Below, in pieces: positions 37,233 through 46,125 of a DNA stretch of 47,507 bases. A program made the translations under genes and the position numbers. A model generated the notes under the pieces. The model searched no databases. It saw only the letters and a list, made by a program, of their open reading frames with translations, and was not told where the DNA came from. Position 1 is the first letter of the stretch; each line of letters starts with the position of its first letter. Origin of the DNA: Geodermatophilus pulveris (lineage in GTDB: Bacteria; Actinomycetota; Actinomycetes; Mycobacteriales; Geodermatophilaceae); NCBI RefSeq assembly GCF_900188375.1, contig NZ_FZOO01000015.1, positions 1 through 47,507 of the forward strand, given 5' to 3'.

Positions 37233-38657
37233 GTGGACGTCGTGGACCTCTCGCGGTTCCAGTTCGCCTCGACGAGCATCTTCCACTTCTTCTTCGTCTC
37301 GCTCACCGTCGGGCTGGCGTTCCTCATCGCGGTCATGGAGACCTTCGCCTACGTGAGCCAACGGCGCCGCGAGGTCTACGGCCGGATGACCAACTTCTTC
37401 GGCCACCTGTTCCTCATCAACTTCGCCGTCGGCGTGGTCACCGGGATCGTGCAGGAGTTCCAGTTCGGCATGAACTGGAGCCAGTTCTCCTACTTCGTCG
37501 GCAACATCTTCGGGGTCCCGCTGACCCTCGAGGTGCTGATGGCCTTCTTTCTCGAGAGCACGTTCATCGGCCTGTGGTGGTTCGGCAAGGACAAGCTCAA
37601 GCCCTGGATGAGCCTGGCCGCCATCTGGCTGGTCGCCATCGGCACCCAGGTCAGCGCCTTCTGGATCGTGTTGGCCAACGCCTGGATGCACCACCCGGTC
37701 GGGTTCGAGGTGGTCGACGGGCAGGCGCGGCTCACCGACTTCGGCGCCGTCGTCTTCAACTACAAGGCCTGGATCTACTTCTTCCACGTGCAGGGCAGCG
37801 CGTGGGTGGTCGCCGGCTTCTTCGTGCTCGGCATCGCCGCCTACCACCTGCTGCGCCGGCAGGACGCCGACGTCTTCGGCAAGGCGCTGCGCATCGGGCT
37901 GGTCTTCGCCGCCATCGGCACCGTCTTCTCCGCCCTCAGCGGGCACACCGCCGCCCAGGTCGCCCGCGAGGACCAGCCGATGAAGTTCGCGGCCATGGAG
38001 GCGCAGTGGGAGACCTCGGAGTCGCCGGCGCCGTGGTCGCTCGTCGCGGTCATCGACGAGGAGGACCGGCAGAACACGGTCAACATCGAGATCCCCTACC
38101 TCGGCTCGATCCTCGCCTACAACGGCCTCGAGGGCCGCTACGAGGGCATCAACCAGCTCGAGGAGGAGTACGACGAGCAGTTCGGCCCGGGGAGCTACAC
38201 CCCGCCGGTCACGTGGGTCTACTGGTCCTTCCGCATCATGGTCGCGATCGGCTCCCTGCTGCTGGCGACCGCCTTCCTCGGCCTGTTCCTGTGGTGGCGC
38301 AGACGCGCGAGCCTGGACGAGACCCGGTGGTTCCTCCGGGCGCTCGTCTGGTTCATCCCGCTGCCCTGGATCGCCAACTTCACCGGCTGGGTCACCACCG
38401 AGATGGGCCGCCAGCCGTTCATGGTCTACGGGTGGCTGACCGTCGAGGAGGGCGTCAGCGCCAACTCCTCCAGCGAGGTGCTCGTCGGGCTGGTGGGCCT
38501 GTGGATCGTCTACCTGGGGCTGATCGGCCTGGACGTCTACCTGCTGTCCTCCACGGCCCGCGCCGGGGTCCACCGCAAGCCGGGGGCGCAGCTGCTGGCC
38601 GCGCCGCCGCCGGACTACCAGGGCGTCGGCCTGGCGGACTACGACAGGAAGAACTGA
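37233..38657 (+). CDS. cydA: Cytochrome bd ubiquinol/menaquinol oxidase subunit I
   Basis: The 474-aa membrane subunit binds hemes b558, b595 and d and oxidises quinol to reduce oxygen without proton pumping. It has VVDLSRFQFASTSIFHFFFVSLTVGLAFLIAVMET (heme-ligand His in helix 1), EFQFGMNWSQFSYFVGNIFGVPLTLEVLMAFFLESTF, SAFWIVLANAWMHHPVGF and GRQPFMVYGWLTVEEGVS of the quinol site, with a short Q-loop as in actinobacteria. Of several GTGs, 37233 (MDVVDLSRFQF) best matches family starts; 37224, 37227 and 37242 are alternatives. The 116-bp gap after der has repeated ACCCGG-rich sequence but no clear promoter. Confidence 0.95.
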   Translation: MDVVDLSRFQFASTSIFHFFFVSLTVGLAFLIAVMETFAYVSQRRREVYGRMTNFFGHLFLINFAVGVVTGIVQEFQFGMNWSQFSYFVGNIFGVPLTLEVLMAFFLESTFIGLWWFGKDKLKPWMSLAAIWLVAIGTQVSAFWIVLANAWMHHPVGFEVVDGQARLTDFGAVVFNYKAWIYFFHVQGSAWVVAGFFVLGIAAYHLLRRQDADVFGKALRIGLVFAAIGTVFSALSGHTAAQVAREDQPMKFAAMEAQWETSESPAPWSLVAVIDEEDRQNTVNIEIPYLGSILAYNGLEGRYEGINQLEEEYDEQFGPGSYTPPVTWVYWSFRIMVAIGSLLLATAFLGLFLWWRRRASLDETRWFLRALVWFIPLPWIANFTGWVTTEMGRQPFMVYGWLTVEEGVSANSSSEVLVGLVGLWIVYLGLIGLDVYLLSSTARAGVHRKPGAQLLAAPPPDYQGVGLADYDRKN

Positions 38658-38659
38658 CC

Positions 38660-39694
38660 GTGGACCTGGTGACGCTGTGGTTCTGGCTCATCGCCGTCAC
38701 CTTCACCCTCTACTTCTTCCTGGAGGGCTTCGACTTCGGCGTGGACATCCTGCGGCCGACGCTGGCCGAGAACGAGGCCGAGGAGCGGGCCCTGACCGGC
38801 ACCATCGGACCGTTCTGGGACGGCAACGAGGTGTGGGTCATCGCCGCGGCCGGCCTGATGTTCTCGACCTTCCCGCTCTGGTACGGCGCGGTGTTCAGCG
38901 GCATGTACCCGCTGTTCGTGCTCATCCTGCTGGCGCTGCTGCTGCGCGGTGTCTCGTTCGAGTACCGCAACCAGGTCGACAGCCAGCGGTGGCGCGCGTT
39001 CTGGGACTGGATGTCCTTCGGCGGCAGCGTGGTCCCGTCGTTCCTGTGGGGCGTGATCATGGCCAAGCTCATCGAGGGGCTGCCGGTGAACGCCGAGGGC
39101 CGCGTGGAGGCCGGCCTCGCGGCGATGTTCAGCCCGTTCTCGATCGTCGGCGGGTCCACCACGCTGCTGCTGTTCATGCTGCACGGCGCCAACTTCCTGC
39201 TGCTGCGCCTGCACACCGACACCGTCCTCTACAACCGGGCTCGCCGGGCGGCGCTGCGCTGGGGGGCGCTGGCCACCCTCGCGATCGTGGGCTTCGTCGT
39301 CATGGGCTACGTCACCGAGGACCTGTTCGAGGACTTCGGGGTCGTCCCGTGGGCGTTCCCGGTCGCGGCGTTCCTCACCCTGGCCAGCATCTGGTGGGCG
39401 CTGGTGCGGCGGCGCGACGTCCTGGCGTTCACGATGAGCGGGCTGACCGTCCTGTTCGCCACCGTCACGGTGTTCATCGCGCTGTTCACCCGCGGCGAGG
39501 TGCTGCCCTCGACCCTGCGGCCGGAGTTCGGGCTCACGCTGCAGGAGTCGGCCAGCCAGCCCTACACGCTGGTGCTCATGACCTGGGTGGGCGGGATCTT
39601 CCTGCCGCTGATCATCGGCTACCAGATCTGGAACTACTACGTCTTCCGGGAACGGGTGCGGCCCGACGAGGGCGCCCTCAGCCACGGCTACTGA
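38660..39694 (+). CDS. cydB: Cytochrome bd oxidase subunit II
   Basis: The 344-aa protein has about nine membrane helices. The N-terminus VTLWFWLIAVTFTLYFFLEGFDFGVDILRP, IGPFWDGNEVWVIAAAGLMFSTFPLWYGAVFSGMYPLFVLIL and RGVSFEYRNQVDSQRWRAFWDW are CydB signatures. It is the structural partner of CydA. GTG start, 2 bp after the cydA stop, with AGGAAG about 9 nt upstream. Its stop overlaps the cydD ATG (TGATG). Confidence 0.95.
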   Translation: MDLVTLWFWLIAVTFTLYFFLEGFDFGVDILRPTLAENEAEERALTGTIGPFWDGNEVWVIAAAGLMFSTFPLWYGAVFSGMYPLFVLILLALLLRGVSFEYRNQVDSQRWRAFWDWMSFGGSVVPSFLWGVIMAKLIEGLPVNAEGRVEAGLAAMFSPFSIVGGSTTLLLFMLHGANFLLLRLHTDTVLYNRARRAALRWGALATLAIVGFVVMGYVTEDLFEDFGVVPWAFPVAAFLTLASIWWALVRRRDVLAFTMSGLTVLFATVTVFIALFTRGEVLPSTLRPEFGLTLQESASQPYTLVLMTWVGGIFLPLIIGYQIWNYYVFRERVRPDEGALSHGY

Positions 39695-41352
39695 TGGACC
39701 GGGGACCGACGGGCCGCCTGCTCGCGCTGCCCGCCTCGCGCCGGCTGGTCGCCGGGTGCGCCGCGCTCGGGGTGCTGGTGTGGGCGCTGCTGGTGGTGCA
39801 GTGGTCGCTGGTCGCCGCCGTCGTCACCGCGGTGGCCACCGGCGCCGCGACACCGTCGGCCCTGGCGGGGCCGCTCGCCGGGGTGCTCGCGGCCTGGGGT
39901 GCCCGTGCCGTCCTGAGCGGCGTCCGCGACCGCGCGGCCGCCCGCACCTCGGCCCGGGTCCGCCGGGAGCTGCGGGAGGCGCTGCTGCGCAAGGTGCTCG
40001 CCCTGGGCCCCGGGCACGCGACCGGGGAACGGGCCGGGGAGCTGGTCACCACCGTCACCGAGGGCGTCGGGAAGCTCGACGGCGTCGTCGGCCGGTACCT
40101 GCCCGGCGCCGCGACCGCGGCCGTCGTCCCGACGCTGGTCGCCGCGACCGTGCTGGTCCTCGACCCGGCCAGCGGCGGCCTGCTGCTGCTCACCGGCCCG
40201 CTGGTCCTCGTGTTCCTCTGGCTGACCGGCACGCTCGCCGCGCGGTCGGCCCGCGCCTCCTGGGACACCCTCGCCCAGCTCGGCGCCGTGCTGGTCGACG
40301 TGCTGCGGGTGCTGCCCACGCTGGTCGCCTTCGGCCGGGCACGGGGCAGCGTCCGCTGGCTGACCGAGGTCAGCGAGGCCCACCGGAGCAGCACGATGCG
40401 GGTCCTGCGCACCGCGTTCCTCTCCGGGTTCGTCCTCGAGCTCGGTGCGGTGCTGTGCACCGCGCTGGTGGCGGTCACCGTGGGCGTGCGGCTGTTCCAG
40501 GGCGGGATGGACCTGGAGCGCGCGCTGCTGGTGCTGCTGCTCACCCCCGAGTTCTTCGCCCCGCTGCGCGCCCTGGGCGCCGACCGGCACGCCAGCCTGG
40601 AGGGCAGGCCGGCCGCCGAGCGGGTGTTCGCCCTGCTGGACACCCCCGAGCCGGCTCGCGGCAGCCGCCCGGCACCCCCCGGCGTCCCGCACCTGCGGCT
40701 GCGCGGCGTCACCGTGCGCTACGGCGACCGGGATGCCCTCCACGACGTCGACCTCGACCTGCCGCCGCTGTCCCGGACGGCGCTGGTCGGGCCCAGCGGC
40801 GCGGGGAAGACCACTGCGGTCCGGTTGCTGCTGGGGTTCGGGGTCCCCGATGCCGGCGACGTGCTGGTCGACGGCGTCCCGCTGGGCGACCTGGACCCCG
40901 GCGGCTGGCGGGCGCGCGTCGCCTACGTGCCCGAGCGGCCGTTCCTGGCGCCGGGCACCGTGGCCGACAACGTGCGGCTGGGTCGGCCCGGCGCCACCGA
41001 CGCCGAGGTCGAGCAGGCGCTGGGCCGCGCGGGGCTGCTCGACCTGGTGCGGCGGCTGCCCCGGGGCGCCGCCACCCCGCTGGGCGAGGACGCCGCCCGC
41101 CTCTCCGGCGGCGAGCGGGTGCGGCTCGCGCTCGCCCGCGCGTTCGTCAAGGACGCCCCGGTGCTGGTGCTCGACGAGCCGACCGGCCAGCTCGACGCCG
41201 CCACCGAGGCCGAGGTGCTCACCGCCCTCCACGACCTCGCGCGCGGGCGCACCGTCGTCACCGTCACGCACCGGCCGGCGCCGCTGGCGCTGCACGACCG
41301 GGTGGTGGCCCTCGACGGCGGGCGGGTGCGGTCGCCCGCGGTGCCCCGGTGA
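39694..41352 (+). CDS. cydD: Thiol reductant ABC exporter subunit CydD
   Basis: The 552-aa half-transporter has six membrane helices (about residues 15-290) and an ABC ATPase domain: Walker A GPSGAGKTTAVRLLLGFG (about residue 370), signature RLSGGERVRLALARAF, Walker B VLVLDEPTGQLD and VTVTHRP. In E. coli CydDC exports glutathione and cysteine to the periplasm for cytochrome bd assembly; actinobacteria lack glutathione, so the substrate here is presumably another thiol. It overlaps cydB by 1 bp and cydC by 4 bp. Confidence 0.93.
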   Translation: MDRGPTGRLLALPASRRLVAGCAALGVLVWALLVVQWSLVAAVVTAVATGAATPSALAGPLAGVLAAWGARAVLSGVRDRAAARTSARVRRELREALLRKVLALGPGHATGERAGELVTTVTEGVGKLDGVVGRYLPGAATAAVVPTLVAATVLVLDPASGGLLLLTGPLVLVFLWLTGTLAARSARASWDTLAQLGAVLVDVLRVLPTLVAFGRARGSVRWLTEVSEAHRSSTMRVLRTAFLSGFVLELGAVLCTALVAVTVGVRLFQGGMDLERALLVLLLTPEFFAPLRALGADRHASLEGRPAAERVFALLDTPEPARGSRPAPPGVPHLRLRGVTVRYGDRDALHDVDLDLPPLSRTALVGPSGAGKTTAVRLLLGFGVPDAGDVLVDGVPLGDLDPGGWRARVAYVPERPFLAPGTVADNVRLGRPGATDAEVEQALGRAGLLDLVRRLPRGAATPLGEDAARLSGGERVRLALARAFVKDAPVLVLDEPTGQLDAATEAEVLTALHDLARGRTVVTVTHRPAPLALHDRVVALDGGRVRSPAVPR

Positions 41353-42971
41353 GGGAGGTGCTGGCGTTGCTGCACGGGCCGCGCACCGCGCTCGCCGTCG
41401 TCCTCGGCGCCCTCACCGTGCTGTGCGGCGCGGCGCTGCTGGCCGTCTCCGGCGCGCTCGTCACCGGCGCGGCGCAGCGCCCCTCGACGCTGCTGGTCCT
41501 CATGCCGCTGATCACCGGCGTCCGCCTGTTCGGCCTGTCCCGGGCCGCGCTGCGCTACACCGAGCGGCTGGTGACCCACGACGTCACGCTGCGGGCGGTC
41601 ACCCGGGTGCGGGCCCGGGTGCTGGAGCGGCTGATCCCGCTCGCGCCGGCCGCGCTCACCGGCGCCCGGGGCGGGCAGCTGTTGTCCCGGGTACGCGCCG
41701 ACGTCGACGAGTTGCAGGGTGTCGTCGTCCGCCTGGTGGCCCCCGCCGGGGTGGCCGTCCTCGCCGGGGGGACGGCGGTCGCGCTCACCGCCCTGGTGTC
41801 CCCGGCCACGGCCGCCGCCCTGGCGGTGCTGCTGCTCGTGCTGGGTGCAGCCGTCCCCGCGGCGGCCGCGCGCGCCGGGCGTCGCGCCGCGGTCGACGCC
41901 GCCCGGGCCGACGCCGACGTCGCCGCGGACACCCTCGACCTGGTGCGCGGCCTGCCCGACCACCTCAGCGGCGACGGCGGCGCCACGGCGCTGCGCGTGC
42001 TGGGCGGCCACCTGGCCCGGCAGGAGGAGGCGCAGCGGGCGTCGGCCCGGTTGGCCGCGGTCACCACCGCCTGCCGGGAGGGCGTCCCCGGCTTGGGCCT
42101 GGTGGCGGCGCTGTGGCTGGTCGGCTCCGACGTCGCCACCGGGACGACCGACCCGCTGCTGCTGGCCGCCTGCGCCCTGGGCGTGCTGGGGTCCTTCGAG
42201 GCGGTGGGCGGGCTGGGCGCGGCCTGGAGCGCCGCGGGCGGCGTCCGCGCCGCGGCCGGCCGGGTCAGCGACCTCGCCGCGACCCGACCGGTCGTGACCG
42301 ACCCCGCCGAGCCGCTACCGCTGCCGGCGGGCTCCGCGCTGGCGTTCGACGGCGTCCGGCTCATCCACCCGGGGGCGGCCCGGCCGGCGCTCGCCGGGCT
42401 GCACCTCGCCGTCGCCGACGGCGCCAAGGTGGCGCTCACCGGCGGCAGCGGCGCCGGCAAGAGCAGCGTGCTCGCCCTCGCCCTGCGCGCCCGCGACCCC
42501 GACGCCGGCCGGGTGACCCTGGGCGGCACCGACCTGCGCCGGCTCCCGCTCGACGGCGTCCGGTCCCGGCTGGCGTGGAGCGCGCAGGCGCCGCAGGTGC
42601 TCGGGGGCACGCTGGCCGGGAACCTGCGCCTGGGCCGGCACGACGCGACCGACGACGAGCTGCTCGCCGTGCTGTCCGACGTGGGCCTGGAGGGCGTGGT
42701 GGCCACCCTGGGCCTGGACGGCTGGGTGGGGGAGGGCGGCGAGCGACTCTCGGCCGGCGAGCGCGCCCGGGTGGGGCTGGCGCGGGCGCTGCTGTCGCGC
42801 GCCGACGTGCTCCTGCTCGACGAGCCCACCGCGCACCTCGACGCCGCGTCGGCGGCGCGCGTCCTGGGGCTCCTCGCCGGTGACCCGCGCGCCGTGCTGC
42901 TGGTGACGCACGACGCAGACGCCCTGGAGGCGCGCTGGCAGGTGGTGGACCTCGGCGGCCTCGATCGATGA
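41349..42971 (+). CDS. cydC: Thiol reductant ABC exporter subunit CydC
   Basis: The 540-aa partner of CydD has an N-terminal membrane domain (VREVLALLHGPRTALAVVLGALTVLCGAALLAVSGALVTG..., with FGLSRAALRYTERLVTHD, a CydC-typical block) and an ATPase domain: Walker A GGSGAGKSSVLALALRARD (about residue 365), signature LSAGERARVGLARALL (Ala in place of the second Gly), Walker B VLLLDEPTAHLD. GTG start overlaps cydD by 4 bp. The stop codon lies at the very edge of the chimeric scar. Confidence 0.93.
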   Translation: MREVLALLHGPRTALAVVLGALTVLCGAALLAVSGALVTGAAQRPSTLLVLMPLITGVRLFGLSRAALRYTERLVTHDVTLRAVTRVRARVLERLIPLAPAALTGARGGQLLSRVRADVDELQGVVVRLVAPAGVAVLAGGTAVALTALVSPATAAALAVLLLVLGAAVPAAAARAGRRAAVDAARADADVAADTLDLVRGLPDHLSGDGGATALRVLGGHLARQEEAQRASARLAAVTTACREGVPGLGLVAALWLVGSDVATGTTDPLLLAACALGVLGSFEAVGGLGAAWSAAGGVRAAAGRVSDLAATRPVVTDPAEPLPLPAGSALAFDGVRLIHPGAARPALAGLHLAVADGAKVALTGGSGAGKSSVLALALRARDPDAGRVTLGGTDLRRLPLDGVRSRLAWSAQAPQVLGGTLAGNLRLGRHDATDDELLAVLSDVGLEGVVATLGLDGWVGEGGERLSAGERARVGLARALLSRADVLLLDEPTAHLDAASAARVLGLLAGDPRAVLLVTHDADALEARWQVVDLGGLDR

Positions 42972-43180
42972 GTCCGCCGCCCCGGCCGGTTCCCCGGGCA
43001 CGACCCGGACGCAGACGCACACCCACGAGACCCCGGCGCGGTCCTCACCTACGACGTCCGCCCGCCCCGGTTCGTGGTGTTCTCCACCGCATCCGCGAGC
43101 GGTGGGGGTGCCACGGCACGCCGATCGAGATCTCAGTGGAGGTCCGCGAGGGGCGGAGGACGGAGAAGCCCCGGCGCTGA
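42966..43180 (+). pseudogene. Chimeric remnant: hydrolase 5' end fused to der 3' end
   Basis: Positions 42966-43060 are a degraded copy of the start of the alpha/beta hydrolase gene (44953-45044): GATGAGTCCG, the 17-mer GACGCAGACGCACACCC (43008-43024) and an exact 20-bp block (43041-43060 = 45025-45044). The hydrolase ATG is lost (reads CGG) and one C is missing. Positions 43052-43180 are a degraded copy of der 36948-37116: 33 bp exact (43052-43084), then a net deletion of 40 bp relative to der, then about 90 bp of high identity to the stop. The two parts share CGACGTCCG (43052-43060). The only open frame through it ends in a der-like [13 protein letters not shown] tail and is not a plausible gene. 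Confidence 0.88.
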
Positions 43181-43199
43181 CCGCCGCGGGGCCGGCCGG

Positions 43200-44885
43200 C
43201 TACAGGAAGTCCAGGTCGGCGCCCTGCGACGCGGGCAGCACGGTGGTGGCGTAGAGGTGCCGCCAGCCGCGGGGCGGGACGGCGAACGGCGGCAGGGCGG
43301 CGCGCCGCTGCGCCAGCTCGTCGGCGTCCACCAGCAGGTCGATCCGCCGTCCGGGCACGTCCAGCTCGACGAGGTCGCCGTCCCGGACCAGCGCGAGCGG
43401 CCCGCCCGCGGCGCTCTCCGGGCAGCAGTGCAGGACGACGGTGCCGTAGGACGTGCCGCTCATCCGGGCGTCGGACACGCGGACCATGTCCCGGACCCCC
43501 GCCTCGGCCAGCTTGCGCGGGATGGGCAGCGACCCGGCCTCCGGCATGCCCGCCGCGACGGGACCGGCGTTGCGCATGACCAGGACGTGGTCGGCGGTCA
43601 CCTCCAGGTCGGGGTCGTCCAGGCGCCGCGCGGCGTCCTCGGGGGACTCGAACACCAGCGCCGGGCCCCGGTGCCGCAGCAGGCCGGGGGTGGCGGCGGA
43701 GGCCTTGATGACCGCACCGTCGGGCGCCAGCGACCCCCGGAGGACGGCCAGGGCGCCGGGGGGTCCGAGCGGGTCGTCGAGGGTGCGGACGACCGTCTGC
43801 CAGGCGCCGGGTGGCGGGACCGACGCGAGGTGCTGGCCGAGGGAGGTCCCGCCGACCCCGACGTGGTCGAGGTCGAGCCGGCTCTCCAGGACCTTGAGCA
43901 GCGCGGGGACGCCGCCGGCGTGGTGCAGGTCCTCCATGTACTGCGACCCGGAGGGCTTGAGGTCCAGGAGCAGGGGCGTGTCGCGGGAGACGCGGTCGAA
44001 GTCGTCCAGCGTCAGGTCCACGCCGGCCCGCCGGGCCACCGCCAGCAGGTGGATGACCGCGTTGGTGGAGCCGCCCGTCGCGGCCAGGACGACGAGCGCG
44101 TTCTCGAACGCCGCCCGCGTCATGACCTCGCGCGGCAGCAGCGGGTCCCGGGCGAGGGCGACCGCGCGCCGCCCGGTGAGGGTGCCGTGGCGCAGCCGGT
44201 CGCCGGACGGGGCCGGGGGAGTGGCGCCGCCGGGCAGCATCATCCCCAGCGTCTCGGCCATGGCCGCCATGGTCGAGGCGGTGCCCATCACCATGCACGT
44301 CCCGGCGGTGGTGACCAGGGCGGACTCGACCGCCCGGATCCTGCCCTCGTCGAGCTCCCCGCTGCGGTGGCGGGCCCAGAAGCGCCGGCAGTCCGTGCAG
44401 GCACCGAGCCGCTCGCCCTCGAAGGAGCCGGACGTCATCGAGCCGACGACGTCCACGACCACCGGCACCTCCGAGGAGGCGGCCGCCATGAGCTGGGCCG
44501 GCACGGTCTTGTCGCACCCGCCGAGCAGCACGACGGCGTCCATCGGCTGGGCGCGGACCATCTCCTCGGTCTCCATGGCCAGGAGGTTCCGGTAGAGCAT
44601 GGTGGGGGCCGCGAAGCTCTCGTGCAGGCTGATCGTGGGGAACACGAACGGCAGCCCGCCGGCCTCGAGCACGCCGCGCTTGACCTGCTCGACGAGGGCG
44701 GGCATCAGCCGGTGGCAGGGGTTGTAGTCCGAGCCGAGGTCGGCGATGCCGACGAACGGGCGGGACAGGTCGTCGGCGTCGTAGCCGGCGCCGGCGAGGA
44801 AGGCCGCGCGCAGGTACCGGCTGAAGCCGGGGTCGCCGTAGGACGACGTGTTCCGGGCGACGCCGCGGGGGGTGTCCTCGCTCAT
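43200..44885 (-). CDS. IlvD/Edd family dehydratase, probably sugar-acid (pentonate) type
   Basis: The 561-aa enzyme is of the dihydroxy-acid/6-phosphogluconate dehydratase family that uses an iron-sulfur cluster. It has PFVGIADLGSDYNPCHRLMPALVEQVKRGV, VVLLGGCDKTVPAQLMAAASSEVP (cluster Cys), GACTDCRRFW (cluster Cys), LAATGGSTNAVIHLLAVARRAG, and VRVSDARMSGTSYGTVVLHCCPESA. The CDKT.PA and TDCRRFW forms resemble arabinonate/xylonate-type dehydratases more than IlvD, and there are no other Ile/Val genes nearby. Substrate is inferred. ATG 44885 has GGGAGAG 7 nt upstream. It is divergent from the hydrolase gene. Confidence 0.85.
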   Translation of the reverse strand: MSEDTPRGVARNTSSYGDPGFSRYLRAAFLAGAGYDADDLSRPFVGIADLGSDYNPCHRLMPALVEQVKRGVLEAGGLPFVFPTISLHESFAAPTMLYRNLLAMETEEMVRAQPMDAVVLLGGCDKTVPAQLMAAASSEVPVVVDVVGSMTSGSFEGERLGACTDCRRFWARHRSGELDEGRIRAVESALVTTAGTCMVMGTASTMAAMAETLGMMLPGGATPPAPSGDRLRHGTLTGRRAVALARDPLLPREVMTRAAFENALVVLAATGGSTNAVIHLLAVARRAGVDLTLDDFDRVSRDTPLLLDLKPSGSQYMEDLHHAGGVPALLKVLESRLDLDHVGVGGTSLGQHLASVPPPGAWQTVVRTLDDPLGPPGALAVLRGSLAPDGAVIKASAATPGLLRHRGPALVFESPEDAARRLDDPDLEVTADHVLVMRNAGPVAAGMPEAGSLPIPRKLAEAGVRDMVRVSDARMSGTSYGTVVLHCCPESAAGGPLALVRDGDLVELDVPGRRIDLLVDADELAQRRAALPPFAVPPRGWRHLYATTVLPASQGADLDFL

Positions 44886-44988
44886 GCGCACACTCTCCCG
44901 GACGGGCCGACGTCCCGGGCCAGGACCCCGCCGGGGGACCCGGCACCGGCGACCGATGAGTCCGGCGGCCGGCGGCGGTCCACCCCGC

Positions 44989-45870
44989 ATGACGCAGACG
45001 CACACCCTGCAGACCCCCGGCGCCGTCCTCACCTACGACGTCCGTCCCGGCACCTCGGCCACGGAGCCGCCGCTGCTGCTCGCCGGCTCCCCGATGGGCG
45101 CGGCCGGCTTCGGCACGCTGGCCGGCCACTTCCCCGACCGCACCGTGGTCACCTACGACCCGCGCGGCGTGGAGCGCAGCCGGCGCACCGACGGCGCGAC
45201 CGAGACGACGCCGGAGGAGCACGCGGACGACCTGTCCCGGCTGATCGCCACCCTGGACGCCGGCCCGGCCGACGTGTTCGCCAGCAGCGGGGGAGCGGTC
45301 AACGCGCTGGTGCTCGTCGCCCGCCGGGCCGACCAGGTGCGCACCCTGGTGGCGCACGAGCCGCCGGCGCTGCAGCTGCTGCCCGACCGGGAGCCGGCCC
45401 TGGCGGCCACCCGGGCGGTGCGCGCCGCCTACCTCGACCACGGCTTCGGGGCGGGCATGGCGGGCTTCATCCGGCTGGTCGGCCACCGGGGGCCGGTGCC
45501 CGCCGACCTCGGGCCCGCCCCCGACCCGGCCGCGTTCGGGCTGCCGGCGGGGGACGACGGCTCCCGGGACGACGCCCTGCTCGGGCACAACCTGCTCACC
45601 TGCACCGCGCACGAGCACGACCTGCCGGCGCTGCGGACGGCGTCGACGCGGGTGGTCGTCGCGGTCGGCGCCGGGTCGGCCGGCGAGCTGGCGCACCGCT
45701 GCGGGCTGGCGCTGGCCGAGCGGCTGGGCACGCCGCCGGTCGTCTTCCCGGGCGACCACGCCGGCTTCCTCGGCGGCGAGTACGGCATGACCGGGGAGCC
45801 GGACGCGTTCGCCGCCCGGTTGCGCGAGGTGCTGGCCGCCGACCGGGACCGGGCCGTCGCCGGCGGCTGA
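44989..45870 (+). CDS. Alpha/beta hydrolase
   Basis: The 293-aa protein has the alpha/beta hydrolase fold: PPLLLAGSPMGAAGFGTLAGHFPDRTVVTYDPRGVERS (oxyanion loop and strand 4), ADVFASSGGAVNALVLVARRADQVRTLVAHEPP with nucleophile Ser in SSGGA (about residue 93), and GDHAGFLGG near the C-terminus holding the likely catalytic His. Substrate unknown. ATG 44989 was chosen; ATG 44956 in frame (MSPAAGGGPPRM) is also possible, and neither has a good ribosome-binding site. Its 5' end is duplicated in the scar at 42966-43060. Confidence 0.85.
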   Translation: MTQTHTLQTPGAVLTYDVRPGTSATEPPLLLAGSPMGAAGFGTLAGHFPDRTVVTYDPRGVERSRRTDGATETTPEEHADDLSRLIATLDAGPADVFASSGGAVNALVLVARRADQVRTLVAHEPPALQLLPDREPALAATRAVRAAYLDHGFGAGMAGFIRLVGHRGPVPADLGPAPDPAAFGLPAGDDGSRDDALLGHNLLTCTAHEHDLPALRTASTRVVVAVGAGSAGELAHRCGLALAERLGTPPVVFPGDHAGFLGGEYGMTGEPDAFAARLREVLAADRDRAVAGG

Positions 45871-45900
45871 CCACCGGACGGGCCCGGCCGGGGGGTGCGG

Positions 45901-45906
45901 TAGCCT
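45901..45906 (+). promoter_or_regulatory. Putative -10 element of tRNA-Pro promoter
   Basis: TAGCCT fits TANNNT and lies 40 bp before the mature tRNA 5' end. No clear -35 is visible. Confidence 0.4.
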
Positions 45907-45945
45907 CACCGTGCAGCGACCGGGTGGTGGAAGCCGCCCGGCGCT

Positions 45946-46019
<74 letters not shown>

Positions 46020-46038
46020 CCGCGGGAAACCGCAGCTC

Positions 46039-46073
46039 AGGGGCCGTGTCCGGAGAGATCCGGGACGGCCCCT
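46039..46073 (+). terminator. Hairpin downstream of tRNA-Pro
   Basis: AGGGGCCG (46039-46046) pairs perfectly with CGGCCCCT (46066-46073), and an inner CCGG pairs with CCGG around AGAGAT. It lies 20 bp after the tRNA and probably terminates it. Confidence 0.65.
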
Positions 46074-46125
46074 GACCGCTTCCGGAGGGCGCCTGACCAC
46101 CATTGTGACCACCGTTAGGTCGCCC

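Noticed and set aside
43045..45909. Minus-strand frame of 954 codons over the dehydratase and hydrolase
   Set aside because: It is in a different frame from the dehydratase (43200-44885), which has clear family motifs; the long frame is Gly/Arg-rich noise.
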